Program-made: the position numbers and the translations under genes
Notes under the pieces: model-generated
What the model was told of the DNA's origin: nothing
The model's input: only the letters and a program-made list of their open reading frames with translations
Database searches by the model: none
Shown: positions 15,420 through 24,533 of the stretch, one piece after another
Layout: every line of letters starts with the position of its first letter
Numbering within the stretch: position 1 is the first letter of the stretch
Source of the DNA: a virus
Virus record (IMG/VR): IMGVR_UViG_3300030419_005629
Span: 1 to 35,461 of that record
Length of the DNA stretch: 35,461 nucleotides
Strand: one strand, 5' to 3'

Positions 15420-16991
15420 ATGTTATCAACTTTAAGTATATATGGTTCACATGATGCTAGTGTTACTTTTGTGGATAAAAACAATGAAATAAAAGTTTTA
15501 GAATATGAAAGATTTGTAAATCAAAGGTATGGTGCTTTTACTCAACGAATGGATCATAGGGATGGTTTGGGTAGTAGTGATGAAAAAAGAAATTTATTTT
15601 TTCAACATATAAAAAAACAAGTAAAACAAGATATAGACTTAGTTATCTATAATGAAATAAGTTCAGAGGACATAGAATTTATATCTAAATATTTTCCAAA
15701 CGCAGAATTTAAAAAAATGGAACATCACAGATCTCACGCGGCTAGTGGATTTTTCCAATCTGGTTTTGAAAAGGCAGTTGTTTTTTCAATAGATGGTGGT
15801 GGTAATGATTACGATGGGGTAACATATACCGCTTCGTATCTGGCCGAAGGTGATAGTGTTGAACTAATTAAAAAATATGATATTAATCTAGGTGTAGCTT
15901 ATGGTCATATAGGATGCCCAATTTCAGAGATAAAACCAGGTCCAGATAGTGACAGACACTCATTAGTTTACGCTGGTAAGGTTATGGGATTATGTGCTTA
16001 TGGTAATGTCATTGAGGAGTGGATAGAGCCTATGGGTAGATATTATAACCACAAACACTTAAGTCAGTTGGGTGATGAAATAGGACTAAATTTAAGTTTG
16101 AATAGTATCGAAGGACAATCAAGTTATGATTTAGCAGCAACTTCACAATATGTTTTTGAGGAATTATCTTTACAATTGATAATACCTTTGATAGATGAAT
16201 ATAAAGAGCATGATGTAATTTTAGTTGGTGGGTGTGCTTTAAATGTCTTATTCAATCAAAGACTATACGAACATTTGAGCAAATCTGGTAGAAGATTATA
16301 TGTACCACCAAATCCAAATGATTGTGGTTTATCTTTAGGTCAATTTTTATTAAATCACCCACAACAAGTTGAGGATATACATTATAATGGTTTTGAATTA
16401 CTAGATTATCAAAAATTAGATTCGTATGTTAAAGATAGGGGTGCTAGAAAAATAGATGTCTCTGAAATAGTTACTTTATTAAAAAGTGGTAAATTGATTG
16501 GTTTAGTTGAAGGATGTTCTGAAATAGGACCTAGAGCTTTAGGTAACAGAAGTATCATTTGTGATCCTTCTTTTCCTAATATGAAAGATATATTAAATTC
16601 CAAAGTAAAATTCAGAGAATGGTATAGACCATTTGCTCCTGTTGCTAGATTAGAAAATGCTTCCGAATACTTTAATGATGTATTTGAGTCAAAATATATG
16701 AGTTTTGCTCCAACCGTAAAAGAAGAGTATGAAGAAGAACTAAAATCAATAACTCATGTAGACAAAACTTCAAGATTACAAACAGTTACAAGAGAACAAC
16801 ACGCTAAATTTTATGATATACTTAAAGAAATGGAAAACCAAAATCATGTTTCAGTTATCTTAAACACTTCATTCAATATATTAGGTAATCCTATTTTAAC
16901 TAAAATAGAAGACGCACTTTATGTATTAGATAACACCGAGTTGGATTATGTGATTGTTGATGATTATTTATTCGGAGAAAAAAATGGATAA
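15420..16991 (+). CDS. NodU/CmcH-type carbamoyltransferase
   Basis: A 523-residue two-domain O-carbamoyltransferase. The N-terminal Kae1-like domain has the metal-binding HHRSHAASGFF (102-112) and FSIDGGGNDYDG. GGCALNVLFNQ and PPNPNDCGLSLGQF follow. The C-terminal domain has GCSEIGPRALGNRSII and FREWYRPFAPV, both family signatures. The reaction uses carbamoyl phosphate and ATP to carbamoylate a hydroxyl, as on Nod factors and antibiotics, so here probably a glycan sugar. Length is a little below the usual 550-600. It has its own AGG-type ribosome-binding site after an 8-nt gap. Confidence 0.9.
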   Translation: MLSTLSIYGSHDASVTFVDKNNEIKVLEYERFVNQRYGAFTQRMDHRDGLGSSDEKRNLFFQHIKKQVKQDIDLVIYNEISSEDIEFISKYFPNAEFKKMEHHRSHAASGFFQSGFEKAVVFSIDGGGNDYDGVTYTASYLAEGDSVELIKKYDINLGVAYGHIGCPISEIKPGPDSDRHSLVYAGKVMGLCAYGNVIEEWIEPMGRYYNHKHLSQLGDEIGLNLSLNSIEGQSSYDLAATSQYVFEELSLQLIIPLIDEYKEHDVILVGGCALNVLFNQRLYEHLSKSGRRLYVPPNPNDCGLSLGQFLLNHPQQVEDIHYNGFELLDYQKLDSYVKDRGARKIDVSEIVTLLKSGKLIGLVEGCSEIGPRALGNRSIICDPSFPNMKDILNSKVKFREWYRPFAPVARLENASEYFNDVFESKYMSFAPTVKEEYEEELKSITHVDKTSRLQTVTREQHAKFYDILKEMENQNHVSVILNTSFNILGNPILTKIEDALYVLDNTELDYVIVDDYLFGEKNG

Positions 16992-17886
16992 AAAAATATT
17001 AGTTACTGGTGGAAGTGGATTAGTAGGTAAACACCTAAAAGATATTTTACAAGATGCAAATTATGTAAGGTCTAAACCTTGGAACTTGTTAAACCCAAGT
17101 AGAGTCGATGACTTACTTTATATATTTAAACCAGATGTTGTTGTACATCTAGCAGCTAGAGTTGGTGGTATAATGGATAACATAACTTATCCAGTAGAAT
17201 ATCTTGAAGAAAATACTTTGATAAATACAAATTTACTTAGAGCTTGTCATGAACATGAAGTTGAAAAAGTGATTGCTGTTAATAGTACTTGTATGTATCC
17301 TGATGTAGTTGAAAATTATCCGATGAAAGAGGATGTTGTATTTGACGGACCTCCGCCTGAAGATAATTTTGCATACGCTATGTCTAAGAGACTTATGGCA
17401 ACTCAAATAGATTCCTATGTTAAAGAGTATAACAAAAATTGGTCTTATTTAATGCCTTGTAACTTGTATGGTGAATATGACAAATACGAAGAACATCACA
17501 GTCATTTCGTTTCGGCTTTAATTAAAAAGATATATGATGCTAAAGATAGTGTTGAGATATGGGGAACGGGTAAACCATTAAGACAATTCATGTATGCTGG
17601 TGATTTATCTAGAGTCATTAAGTATATGATTGAAAATGACATACGAGGAAATTATAATGTAGCTCCAGATTATGTTCATTCAATAGAAGACATAACTAAA
17701 ATAGGTATGAAAGCTTGTGGTAAAGGTGATTTAAAAGTTACCTACGATAACACAAAACCTGATGGTCAGTATAGAAAAGATGTTGATTCGTCAAAGTTAC
17801 TTTCAGTATTAAATGATTTTGAATTTACTTCGTTAGAAGAAGGTATAAGGAGAGTTTATGATAACTTTAGTAAAAGATACAATTGA
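16984..17886 (+). CDS. GDP-L-fucose synthase / GDP-L-colitose synthase-like SDR
   Basis: A 300-residue SDR from ATG 16984 (GGAG at 16974-16977). Motifs match the Fcl/WcaG group: TGGSGLVG (8-15), LAARVGGI, the NSTCMYP segment with Cys103, Y131-x3-K135 and a HSHFVSALIKKI histidine region. The enzyme epimerises and reduces GDP-4-keto-6-deoxymannose to GDP-L-fucose. ColC of the colitose pathway is a homologue that acts on the 3-deoxy ketosugar. The next gene, overlapping by 29 nt, is ColD-like, which makes the ColC reading real. The choice cannot be made from motifs. Gmd, the supplier, is at 23568. Confidence 0.88.
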   Translation: MDKKILVTGGSGLVGKHLKDILQDANYVRSKPWNLLNPSRVDDLLYIFKPDVVVHLAARVGGIMDNITYPVEYLEENTLINTNLLRACHEHEVEKVIAVNSTCMYPDVVENYPMKEDVVFDGPPPEDNFAYAMSKRLMATQIDSYVKEYNKNWSYLMPCNLYGEYDKYEEHHSHFVSALIKKIYDAKDSVEIWGTGKPLRQFMYAGDLSRVIKYMIENDIRGNYNVAPDYVHSIEDITKIGMKACGKGDLKVTYDNTKPDGQYRKDVDSSKLLSVLNDFEFTSLEEGIRRVYDNFSKRYN

Positions 17887-19009
17887 CAATAATGATATAG
17901 ACAGATTAGTAGAATGGCTTAAAACCTATCCAAGACTTACTAAAGGAGAGGTCACTTTAGAATTTGAGGAAAAATATTCCAAATGGTTAGGTAGAAAATA
18001 TTCAGTATTCTGCAACTCAGGATCTTCTGCTAATTTATTAATGTTGTCTGCATTACAACAAGGTGAATATTTAAAGAATAATAAAGTTGTAGTTCCATCG
18101 GTTGCTTGGGCTACTGATTTATCTCCTGTAATGCAGTTGGGTTTAGAGCCAATTTTATGTGATTCTAACAAGAGAGATTTATCGGCTGATTTGAATCATT
18201 TGGAAGATATATTTAAAGAACATCAACCATCGGTTTTAATGTTTGTTTCCGTATTGGGATTAGTTCCTGAAATTAATAAACTTGTTAATTTGTGTGATAA
18301 ATATGATGTTATATTACTAGAAGATACATGTGAGTCTATGGGTTGTGAATTTAGAGATAAGAAATTAGGTACATTTGGCAAGATGTCGTCTTTTTCAACT
18401 TATTTTGGACATCACATATCTACGATTGAGGGTGGTTTTGTTTCAACAGATGATTTTGAATTGTATGAGATGTTAAAGTCGTTGAGGAGTCACGGTTGGG
18501 ATAGAGATTTGGATATAGAAACACAATTTCAATTACAACAAGATTGGGATGTATCGGAGTTCAATTCTTTATATACTTTTTATTATGAAGGATTCAATTT
18601 GAGATCAACAGACTTACAAGCATATATTGGGTTAACTCAAATTGATAAATTAGATAGGTGGGGTATAAAAAGAGAAGAGAATTTATTTAAATATCAAGAG
18701 TTAATTAAAAATGATTATTGGAAACCAACTATAGATTTAAATGATTTTAATTCAAATTTTGCTTATCCTTTAATTCATCCAAGAAGAGAAAAAATAGTTA
18801 AAAAATTACAAGAAAATAAAGTTGAAGTCAGACCTATGATTTGTGGATCAATGGGAACACAACCCTTTTATGCTAAAAAATATGGTAGGTTGGAATTACC
18901 AAATGTTACAGAGATAGATGAATTTGGTTTTTATGTACCTAATCATCCCAAATTAACTGATGATGATATAGAGTTTATTTCTAATATTATAAATGAGATA
19001 ATTTTATAA
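17858..19009 (+). CDS. ColD-like PLP-dependent sugar 3-dehydratase
   Basis: A 383-residue DegT/DnrJ/EryC1-fold enzyme. It has NSGSSANLL (53-61), LLEDTCESMG (153-162) and SFSTYFGHHISTIEGG (178-193). At the position where aminotransferases carry the PLP-binding lysine (six residues before the Glu of EGG) it has His185. The same Lys to His change defines ColD, GDP-4-keto-6-deoxymannose 3-dehydratase, and the related E1-type dehydratases. With Gmd (23568) and the adjacent Fcl-like SDR it would make GDP-L-colitose. AAGGAG five bases before the ATG is a strong site. It ends the first half of the cassette. An aminotransferase role is unlikely without the lysine. Confidence 0.85.
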   Translation: MITLVKDTIDNNDIDRLVEWLKTYPRLTKGEVTLEFEEKYSKWLGRKYSVFCNSGSSANLLMLSALQQGEYLKNNKVVVPSVAWATDLSPVMQLGLEPILCDSNKRDLSADLNHLEDIFKEHQPSVLMFVSVLGLVPEINKLVNLCDKYDVILLEDTCESMGCEFRDKKLGTFGKMSSFSTYFGHHISTIEGGFVSTDDFELYEMLKSLRSHGWDRDLDIETQFQLQQDWDVSEFNSLYTFYYEGFNLRSTDLQAYIGLTQIDKLDRWGIKREENLFKYQELIKNDYWKPTIDLNDFNSNFAYPLIHPRREKIVKKLQENKVEVRPMICGSMGTQPFYAKKYGRLELPNVTEIDEFGFYVPNHPKLTDDDIEFISNIINEIIL

Positions 19010-19066
19010 GATGTTTACATAAGATAAGTTATATTTATATATATATAAACAAGGTTATATTTTAAA
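19010..19066 (+). promoter_or_regulatory. promoter-like intergenic gap inside the glycan cassette
   Basis: A 57-nt gap holding the 16-mer TATATTTATATATATA (19030-19045), identical to that at 3360-3375. AACAAGG (19048-19054) follows, also shared with the first gap. TGTTTA (19012-19017) and TAAACA (19046-19051) could pair around a long loop but form no convincing terminator. The duplication of both elements suggests a second start of transcription for the distal half of the cassette. Orientation of the AT element is uncertain, as its minus strand reads TATAAATA. Confidence 0.5.
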
Positions 19067-20431
19067 ATGAAAAATGTTGTATTTTGGGTAGGTGTAAAAA
19101 ACAATCAATACGCTGAAAAATATGGTGGATGGGAATGGATGGATATCAGCAAAAAGACTTGGCAGTATTGGTGTGATAAAAATGATGTTATATTTTTTCC
19201 ATTTGAAAAACCTATTGAAAAAGACCTCACAAAATTTAGGGTAAATTGGCAAAAATCTATTTTTTGTTTTGATTTACTAGATGAGGCTGGTATTGATTAT
19301 GATCAGATTTGGTTAATTGATGCTACTTGTATGGCTAAATGGGATATGCCAAATATATTTGAATTGACTAATCATAAGTTTACTGCTTGGAGAGAGAAAG
19401 ATAATTTAAGATGGGTTTACGATAGTATTCAGGGGTATAAAGATTTCTTTTCTTATGATTTTAATAAGTATGATTACTTTAGTTCTGGTATATTAGTATT
19501 TAATAAGAGCCATAGAGATATATTTTTAAAGTTTAAAGATTTATATTATAAAAATATTGATAAATTTGTAGAGTTACAAGATAAGACTGTGAGAAAGGGT
19601 ACTGAGCAGACTCCACTAAATTATTGGTTACAGATAAATAATGTTGAAATGAATTTAGATTTACCATTCGTTTATAAATTAACTCATATACACCGTAAGG
19701 ATATGTTTAGTCATAATTGGCAATTAGAAGAAGATAGGATTCCATTTTTTATTAAGTATGGTAAGAATTGGGTTTTTAATGGCATCCCTAAAGATCAGAG
19801 AACTCATGTGATGAAACAGGTTTGGGATTTAGTCAAAGATAATTACGATGAAAATCATTTTTTGAATAATGTAAAGGACAAAAAAGCAGATAAAGATACG
19901 ACTTCAAGAAAATTTAAAGAAGATATTATCACTACCTTTAATCATAGTGATTACGAAAATATGACATTGTTAGAGCTTGGATGTAATCGTGGTGCGACAA
20001 CAAGAATTTATGCTTCCCTATTTAAAAAAGTAATAGCGGTTGAAAGAAGTGAACAAAATATAAATGTTGCAAAAGAAGTTTGTAAGGATGTAGAAAATAT
20101 TCAATTCATATGTCAAGATGTTTATGATAAGAATTTTAATTTACCAAAAGCTGATGTAGTTCATATAGATGCAGGTCATAGTCATCAGGAGGTTTCGTAT
20201 GATATAGACAGGTGTTTAAATCATCTAACGAATCCAATTTTAATTTTTGACGATGTATGTGAAAAGTTATATCCAGATGGTACTATTGGTAAAACAATAC
20301 GAACAGCAATTGATGAATTTATTACTGCTGGTAAAATAAGAGTAAAAAAATATATAGGTGAGGATAGGGGATATAAAACAGGTAATGGTAAGATTTTAAT
20401 GGGAAGAGAGGGAATGGTTTGTAATGTTTAG
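19067..20431 (+). CDS. GT-A-like domain fused to SAM-dependent methyltransferase
   Basis: A 454-residue two-domain protein. Residues 1 to about 260 match the stand-alone transferase at 21810: YDQIWLIDATCM at 78-89 aligns with YDQILSVDADTI, and GTEQTPLNYWL with GTDQTPVNFLI. The metal-binding DxD is DAT here (Asp85, Thr87), so catalysis by this half is doubtful. From residue 300 a class I methyltransferase follows, with LLELGCNRGA (301-310, SAM loop), VIAVERSEQN, and VVHIDAGHSHQEV (364-376). The methyltransferase half may modify a sugar bound or made by the partner half. It is the first gene after a promoter-like gap. Confidence 0.82.
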   Translation: MKNVVFWVGVKNNQYAEKYGGWEWMDISKKTWQYWCDKNDVIFFPFEKPIEKDLTKFRVNWQKSIFCFDLLDEAGIDYDQIWLIDATCMAKWDMPNIFELTNHKFTAWREKDNLRWVYDSIQGYKDFFSYDFNKYDYFSSGILVFNKSHRDIFLKFKDLYYKNIDKFVELQDKTVRKGTEQTPLNYWLQINNVEMNLDLPFVYKLTHIHRKDMFSHNWQLEEDRIPFFIKYGKNWVFNGIPKDQRTHVMKQVWDLVKDNYDENHFLNNVKDKKADKDTTSRKFKEDIITTFNHSDYENMTLLELGCNRGATTRIYASLFKKVIAVERSEQNINVAKEVCKDVENIQFICQDVYDKNFNLPKADVVHIDAGHSHQEVSYDIDRCLNHLTNPILIFDDVCEKLYPDGTIGKTIRTAIDEFITAGKIRVKKYIGEDRGYKTGNGKILMGREGMVCNV

Positions 20432-21173
20432 TTATGTTGAATATAAAAATATAATTACATTAGTAGAGCAACATTTACCAATAGTAGATTTTTTAGATGT
20501 GTACATAACTGATGTTATGCCAAAATTTTGTGTTTTAAGACACGACATAGAGTTTTCAGTAGATAGGGCATTGAAATTAGCTCGTATTGAGGCTGATGAA
20601 TTGGGAGTTAAATCGACTTATACGGTTCAGTTGAGAAATAACACTTATAATGCTCTTTCACAAAAAAATATTGATTCTATTAAAGAAATAAAAAAACTTG
20701 GTCATAGTATAGGTTTACATCAGAATCCACCAACGATGAGTGATACGAAATTGATTAAGTATATTCAAAAAGATATAGAGACATTAGAACATTATTATGG
20801 ATTTGAGGTTGATAGATTTGCATTTCATAGATGTGGAAGTAATCCAAGTCTATTGGAAAGGTATGTGGAAGTTCCTAGAAAGATAAATTGTTATGCTGCA
20901 GATTTCTTTCATTACTTTAGTGGTAGTAGACCAAGTGAGTTAAATGTATATTATATAGCAGATTCAAATCACAAATGGAAATATGGGTATCCACTAGAGT
21001 TAGATTTTAATAAGGTTAATAAGTTACAATTATTAACACACCCATATTCTTGGACTGAAAGGGGATTTGATAACTATACTAATTATCATGGATTAATACG
21101 AGAAAGAAATTCAGAGTTGATAAAATCAATGAACACAGAAACTAACACTTTTCCAAAAGAATTATTGGTATGA
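20424..21173 (+). CDS. NodB-like polysaccharide deacetylase family protein
   Basis: A 249-residue protein with the divergent polysaccharide-deacetylase pattern. CVLRHDIEFSVDRAL (36-50) holds the metal/base Asp41 and its neighbours, STYTVQLRNNTYN follows, and LGHSIGLHQN (92-101) supplies histidines. AFHRCGSNPS and LLTHPYSW later match the remaining family motifs. Such enzymes remove N- or O-acetyl groups from sugars in cell-surface glycans. No signal peptide is present, so it would act in the cytoplasm on a precursor. It is the third deacetylase-type gene in the cassette. It overlaps the fusion gene by 8 nt. Confidence 0.78.
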   Translation: MFSYVEYKNIITLVEQHLPIVDFLDVYITDVMPKFCVLRHDIEFSVDRALKLARIEADELGVKSTYTVQLRNNTYNALSQKNIDSIKEIKKLGHSIGLHQNPPTMSDTKLIKYIQKDIETLEHYYGFEVDRFAFHRCGSNPSLLERYVEVPRKINCYAADFFHYFSGSRPSELNVYYIADSNHKWKYGYPLELDFNKVNKLQLLTHPYSWTERGFDNYTNYHGLIRERNSELIKSMNTETNTFPKELLV

Positions 21174-21805
21174 GAAAGTTAAATTACATAGATTTGGGAA
21201 CTCATAGTGGCCAAGAAATAGATTTGGTTTTGGAATATTATAAATATTTTGAAAAAGAATTTGATTTAACTGTATATGGTGTAGAAGCAAATACCAATTT
21301 GTTTAAGGGTTTACTAAATAAATATGAAAATAAATACAGAGTAAAACTTTTTAATAATGCTATATGTGAAAATTCTGGTAAAACTAAACTTTATTTATCT
21401 GAATATAAAACTGTACTTGGTTCTTCTATATTTCCATCAAAAAAAAATGTTAATGAATTGAATTTTATTGAAGTGGATGGTTATTCTATTTCTGACTTTG
21501 TTACTAAATATATCGTAGATTTTAAAGATTCGGTGAATGTTTTAAAACTTAACATAGAAGGTGCTGAATTAAGTGTTTATGAAGACTTATTAAAGAATGA
21601 TATGATTGAAGATATAGATTTATTTTGTGGTCACCCACAACACGATATTGAAAAAATACCAGAATTATTTGATAAGAAGGAGAGATACTACTCTATTTTA
21701 GAAAATAATAACATAAAATTAGTTAGATTATGTGGTGAAAATGAAACGGAAATTGACAGGTCTGTAAACATATTTTGGGAAATATTTTATACTATTTTTA
21801 GGTAA
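21170..21805 (+). CDS. FkbM-family methyltransferase
   Basis: A 211-residue SAM-dependent methyltransferase. YIDLGTHSGQE (6-16) is the SAM loop, YGVEAN follows at 36-41, and VNVLKLNIEGAELSVYEDLL (122-141) is the FkbM signature. Family members methylate hydroxyls of sugars and natural products, as in O-methylated LPS or glycolipids. It begins by ATGA overlap with no clear Shine-Dalgarno. Together with the methyltransferase half of the 19067 gene it gives the cassette two methylation activities. Target position is unknown. Confidence 0.87.
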   Translation: MRKLNYIDLGTHSGQEIDLVLEYYKYFEKEFDLTVYGVEANTNLFKGLLNKYENKYRVKLFNNAICENSGKTKLYLSEYKTVLGSSIFPSKKNVNELNFIEVDGYSISDFVTKYIVDFKDSVNVLKLNIEGAELSVYEDLLKNDMIEDIDLFCGHPQHDIEKIPELFDKKERYYSILENNNIKLVRLCGENETEIDRSVNIFWEIFYTIFR

Positions 21806-21809
21806 TCAA

Positions 21810-22574
21810 ATGAAAAATATAGTTTTTACAATGGATATTGATTTAGCTGGTGAAGGTAGATATGCCAGTACAAGAAGACTACCATATCAATATTCGATAA
21901 AGAGTTGGGAAAAATGGTGTGAAAAAAATGATTGCGAATTATTTGTCCTTACTGATTTGTTATTACCCAAAGAAGAGATGGCTATCTGTTGGCAAAGATA
22001 TTATCTTTTTGATATATTAGAAGCTAATGATATAGAATATGACCAAATACTTTCAGTTGATGCTGACACAATCGTTCATCCTGATTGTCCTAATTTTTTT
22101 GAGATGACAGATAGAAAAATGTGTGGAGTTCACAACGAAGGTAGTTACGATTGGATTATTAGAAGTATTGAAAATTACGGTAAGTATTTTTTCAATGGTC
22201 ATATTATGGACTTTTGGAAATACATCGATTGTGGATTTGTAATTGTAAATGAAACACACAAAGATTTTTTCAAACAAGTTACAGATTTTTATAATGAAAA
22301 TGCTGAACTTCTTAGACGAGCCGAAAAAGAATGGCACGCTGGAACAGATCAAACTCCAGTAAATTTTCTAATTCATGATAGAGGTATTGATTTTAAATGG
22401 TTACCATATGAATTCAATATGTGTGATATGTTCAGAAAAGAATTGTTGGGTGAAGATTTACTTTTTACAAAATGGGGATGGGTGTATCAGTATAATAGTA
22501 TACCAAATAACAAGGATGATAAATTAACTTATCATTGGATGAAAAAAACATACGAACATTTTTATGGGAATTAA
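21810..22574 (+). CDS. GT-A glycosyltransferase with intact DxD
   Basis: A 254-residue enzyme. YDQILSVDADTIVHPDCPNF (78-97) contains Asp84-Ala-Asp86, the metal-binding motif of GT-A transferases. IDCGFVIVNETHKDFF and HAGTDQTPVNFLI form the later acceptor part and resemble GT8-type and related galactosyltransferase-like enzymes. It is a paralogue of the N-terminal half of the fusion gene at 19067, separated from it by two genes. Several Trp-rich stretches (SWEKWCEKN, KWGWVYQ) are shared in style with that half. AGG at 21799-21801 supports the ATG. Donor unknown. Confidence 0.75.
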   Translation: MKNIVFTMDIDLAGEGRYASTRRLPYQYSIKSWEKWCEKNDCELFVLTDLLLPKEEMAICWQRYYLFDILEANDIEYDQILSVDADTIVHPDCPNFFEMTDRKMCGVHNEGSYDWIIRSIENYGKYFFNGHIMDFWKYIDCGFVIVNETHKDFFKQVTDFYNENAELLRRAEKEWHAGTDQTPVNFLIHDRGIDFKWLPYEFNMCDMFRKELLGEDLLFTKWGWVYQYNSIPNNKDDKLTYHWMKKTYEHFYGN

Positions 22575-23571
22575 ATTAAATAAAAAATATGTAATCGGAA
22601 CTCATGTGATGTGGTTTGAGATTGAGATGTATGCTGACTTTATTGATGGTATGGTAAATCTATTGGAAACTGTGGAGAACAAAGAGAATGTGACTATTGA
22701 TTTGTGTTTTAATATGTTACAGCATTTTGAAAAGGTTGATTATGATAAGATTAAAAAACATGAGTTGGTAATTAAATTTAAAAAAGGTGTATCAACATTA
22801 GAATCTATGGGATACATTGTCAATCAGGAGATTAAAGATGGTGATGAGTTTTATTTTCATGCCGACTATAGACGAGATTTGAACTATAACTATTGTAAAA
22901 AAGTCGATTATGTAATGTGGGGAGAGACTGATAGTTTCTTTCCAAGAGAAGCATTTCAAGTCATAGAGACATTAGCCAACTATACCGATGGACAAAATAT
23001 TCATAAATATCTGTTGAGTTTTTCAGATAGAAAGATGTGGGATAGTAGTTGGGATCCATTAGTTCATAATGACTATGTTGATGTTGAATTTATAGATGAT
23101 GACAATGGACATTTATATCCCAAACAGGCAAAGTCTCAGTTACCAATAGAAACAATGAATGAGATAAATGCAAAGGCTAATGAATTTGATATTTCATACA
23201 TTCAACACCCAAAGATAAGTGGTGCTTGTTTAGTATTATCAGCAGACTTGATAAAGTTTGGGGTTAATGTACCATCGTGTTTATTATATAATGACGATGA
23301 GGGTTTATCTATAATGTGTCAGAAACTATTAGGTCAGAACTTTATGCAGTTTGTCTGTAAAAATGTTTTACATGTTCATGCTAGAAGACACTCAAAGAAA
23401 AGACTTTATGTAAAAGGTGAGGACAACCCACATTCGTTTATTGGTGAGAAGAATAATGATTTTCAAGAATTTTTAAAATTATCAAAAGAGAATATACAAA
23501 AATTAATAACAGGTCAAGGTAAATTTAAAGAGTATCAAGACCTTAAAAACATATTGGAGAAAACAAAATGA
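22564..23571 (+). CDS. putative GT-A-like glycosyltransferase
   Basis: A 335-residue protein. VMWGETDSFFPREAF (117-131) looks like a GT-A metal site (Glu121-Thr-Asp123). A later region has PSCLLYNDDEGLSIMCQ, then LHVHARRHSKKR near the C-terminus, like the catalytic-base and His-rich end of GT2-type folds. I do not recognise a named family. It overlaps the previous gene by 11 nt, has no clear ribosome-binding site, and leads into gmd by ATGA overlap. Transfer of a sugar made nearby is the likely role, inferred mainly from these acidic motifs and context. Confidence 0.55.
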   Translation: MGIKLNKKYVIGTHVMWFEIEMYADFIDGMVNLLETVENKENVTIDLCFNMLQHFEKVDYDKIKKHELVIKFKKGVSTLESMGYIVNQEIKDGDEFYFHADYRRDLNYNYCKKVDYVMWGETDSFFPREAFQVIETLANYTDGQNIHKYLLSFSDRKMWDSSWDPLVHNDYVDVEFIDDDNGHLYPKQAKSQLPIETMNEINAKANEFDISYIQHPKISGACLVLSADLIKFGVNVPSCLLYNDDEGLSIMCQKLLGQNFMQFVCKNVLHVHARRHSKKRLYVKGEDNPHSFIGEKNNDFQEFLKLSKENIQKLITGQGKFKEYQDLKNILEKTK

Positions 23572-24533
23572 AAAAAGCACTTATTACAGGTATAAATGGT
23601 ATGGATGGTAGTCACCTTGCTGATTTTTTATTAGAGAAGGGGTATGAAGTATATGGTGTGGAAAGAAGATCATCTACTAAGAATAGAACAAATACCAGTC
23701 ATCTTGAGAAAAAAATAACATTTCTTAATGGGGATTTGACAGATCAAAATTCATTATTAAGATGTCTGAGACAATCTAATCCTGATGAGATTTATAATTT
23801 AGCTGCTCAATCATTTGTAGGTGCTAGTTGGGATACGCCAGAACAAACAGGTGATGTTACTGGTATGGGTGTTTTACGAGTTTTAGAAGCAATACGAGAG
23901 TTAAAAAGTGGTAAGGATATTAAATTTTATCAAGCATCTACTTCCGAAATGTTTGGTAAGATGGTAGAAAATCCAGCAAATGAAAATACACCATTTTATC
24001 CACGAAGTCCCTATGGAGTTGCAAAACTATATGGTCATTGGATTACAAAAAATTATAGAGAGTCTTATGATATGTTTAATGTAAGTGGTATATTATTCAA
24101 TCATGAATCAGAAAGACGAGGTATTGAATTTGTTACTCGTAAGATTACCGATGGTGTTGCTCGTATTCATTTGGGATTGGAAGATTACATCACTTTAGGT
24201 AATTTAGATTCTAAACGAGATTGGGGATATTCACCTGATTATGTTAAATGTATGTGGTTAATGATGCAACAACAAACTCCAGGTGATTATGTTATTTCTA
24301 CTGGTAAGGCACATTCTATACGAGAGTTTTTAGATGTGGCTTTTCAACATATAGGAGTTACTAATTGGGAAAAATATGTGAAACAAGATCCAAGATTTAT
24401 GAGGCCTGCAGAAGTTGATGTATTGCGTGGAGATTCTACAAAAGCTCATGAGGTATTGGGTTGGGAACCTGAAACTTCATTTGAAAAAATGGTTTCGGTA
24501 ATGGTTGAGAATGATCTTAATTTATTATCATGA
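23568..24533 (+). CDS. gmd: GDP-mannose 4,6-dehydratase
   Basis: A 321-residue extended SDR that matches Gmd closely. It has ITGINGMDGSHL (6-17), LAAQSFVGASW, STSEMFG (124-130), Y149-x3-K153 in SPYGVAK, FNHESERRG, and the strongly family-specific LGNLDSKRDWGYSPDYV and RPAEVDVLRGD. It turns GDP-D-mannose into GDP-4-keto-6-deoxymannose, the shared precursor of GDP-L-fucose, GDP-colitose, GDP-rhamnose and GDP-perosamine. GGAG at 23556-23559 and ATGA overlap fix the start. Its partners here are the Fcl/ColC-like and ColD-like genes at 16984 and 17858. Host GDP-mannose would be needed. Confidence 0.95.
   Translation: MKKALITGINGMDGSHLADFLLEKGYEVYGVERRSSTKNRTNTSHLEKKITFLNGDLTDQNSLLRCLRQSNPDEIYNLAAQSFVGASWDTPEQTGDVTGMGVLRVLEAIRELKSGKDIKFYQASTSEMFGKMVENPANENTPFYPRSPYGVAKLYGHWITKNYRESYDMFNVSGILFNHESERRGIEFVTRKITDGVARIHLGLEDYITLGNLDSKRDWGYSPDYVKCMWLMMQQQTPGDYVISTGKAHSIREFLDVAFQHIGVTNWEKYVKQDPRFMRPAEVDVLRGDSTKAHEVLGWEPETSFEKMVSVMVENDLNLLS

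Noticed and set aside
19010-19066. Rho-independent terminator in the central gap.
   Set aside because: The only inverted repeat is 6 bp with a long loop, AT-only apart from one pair at each end, and lacks a T-run.
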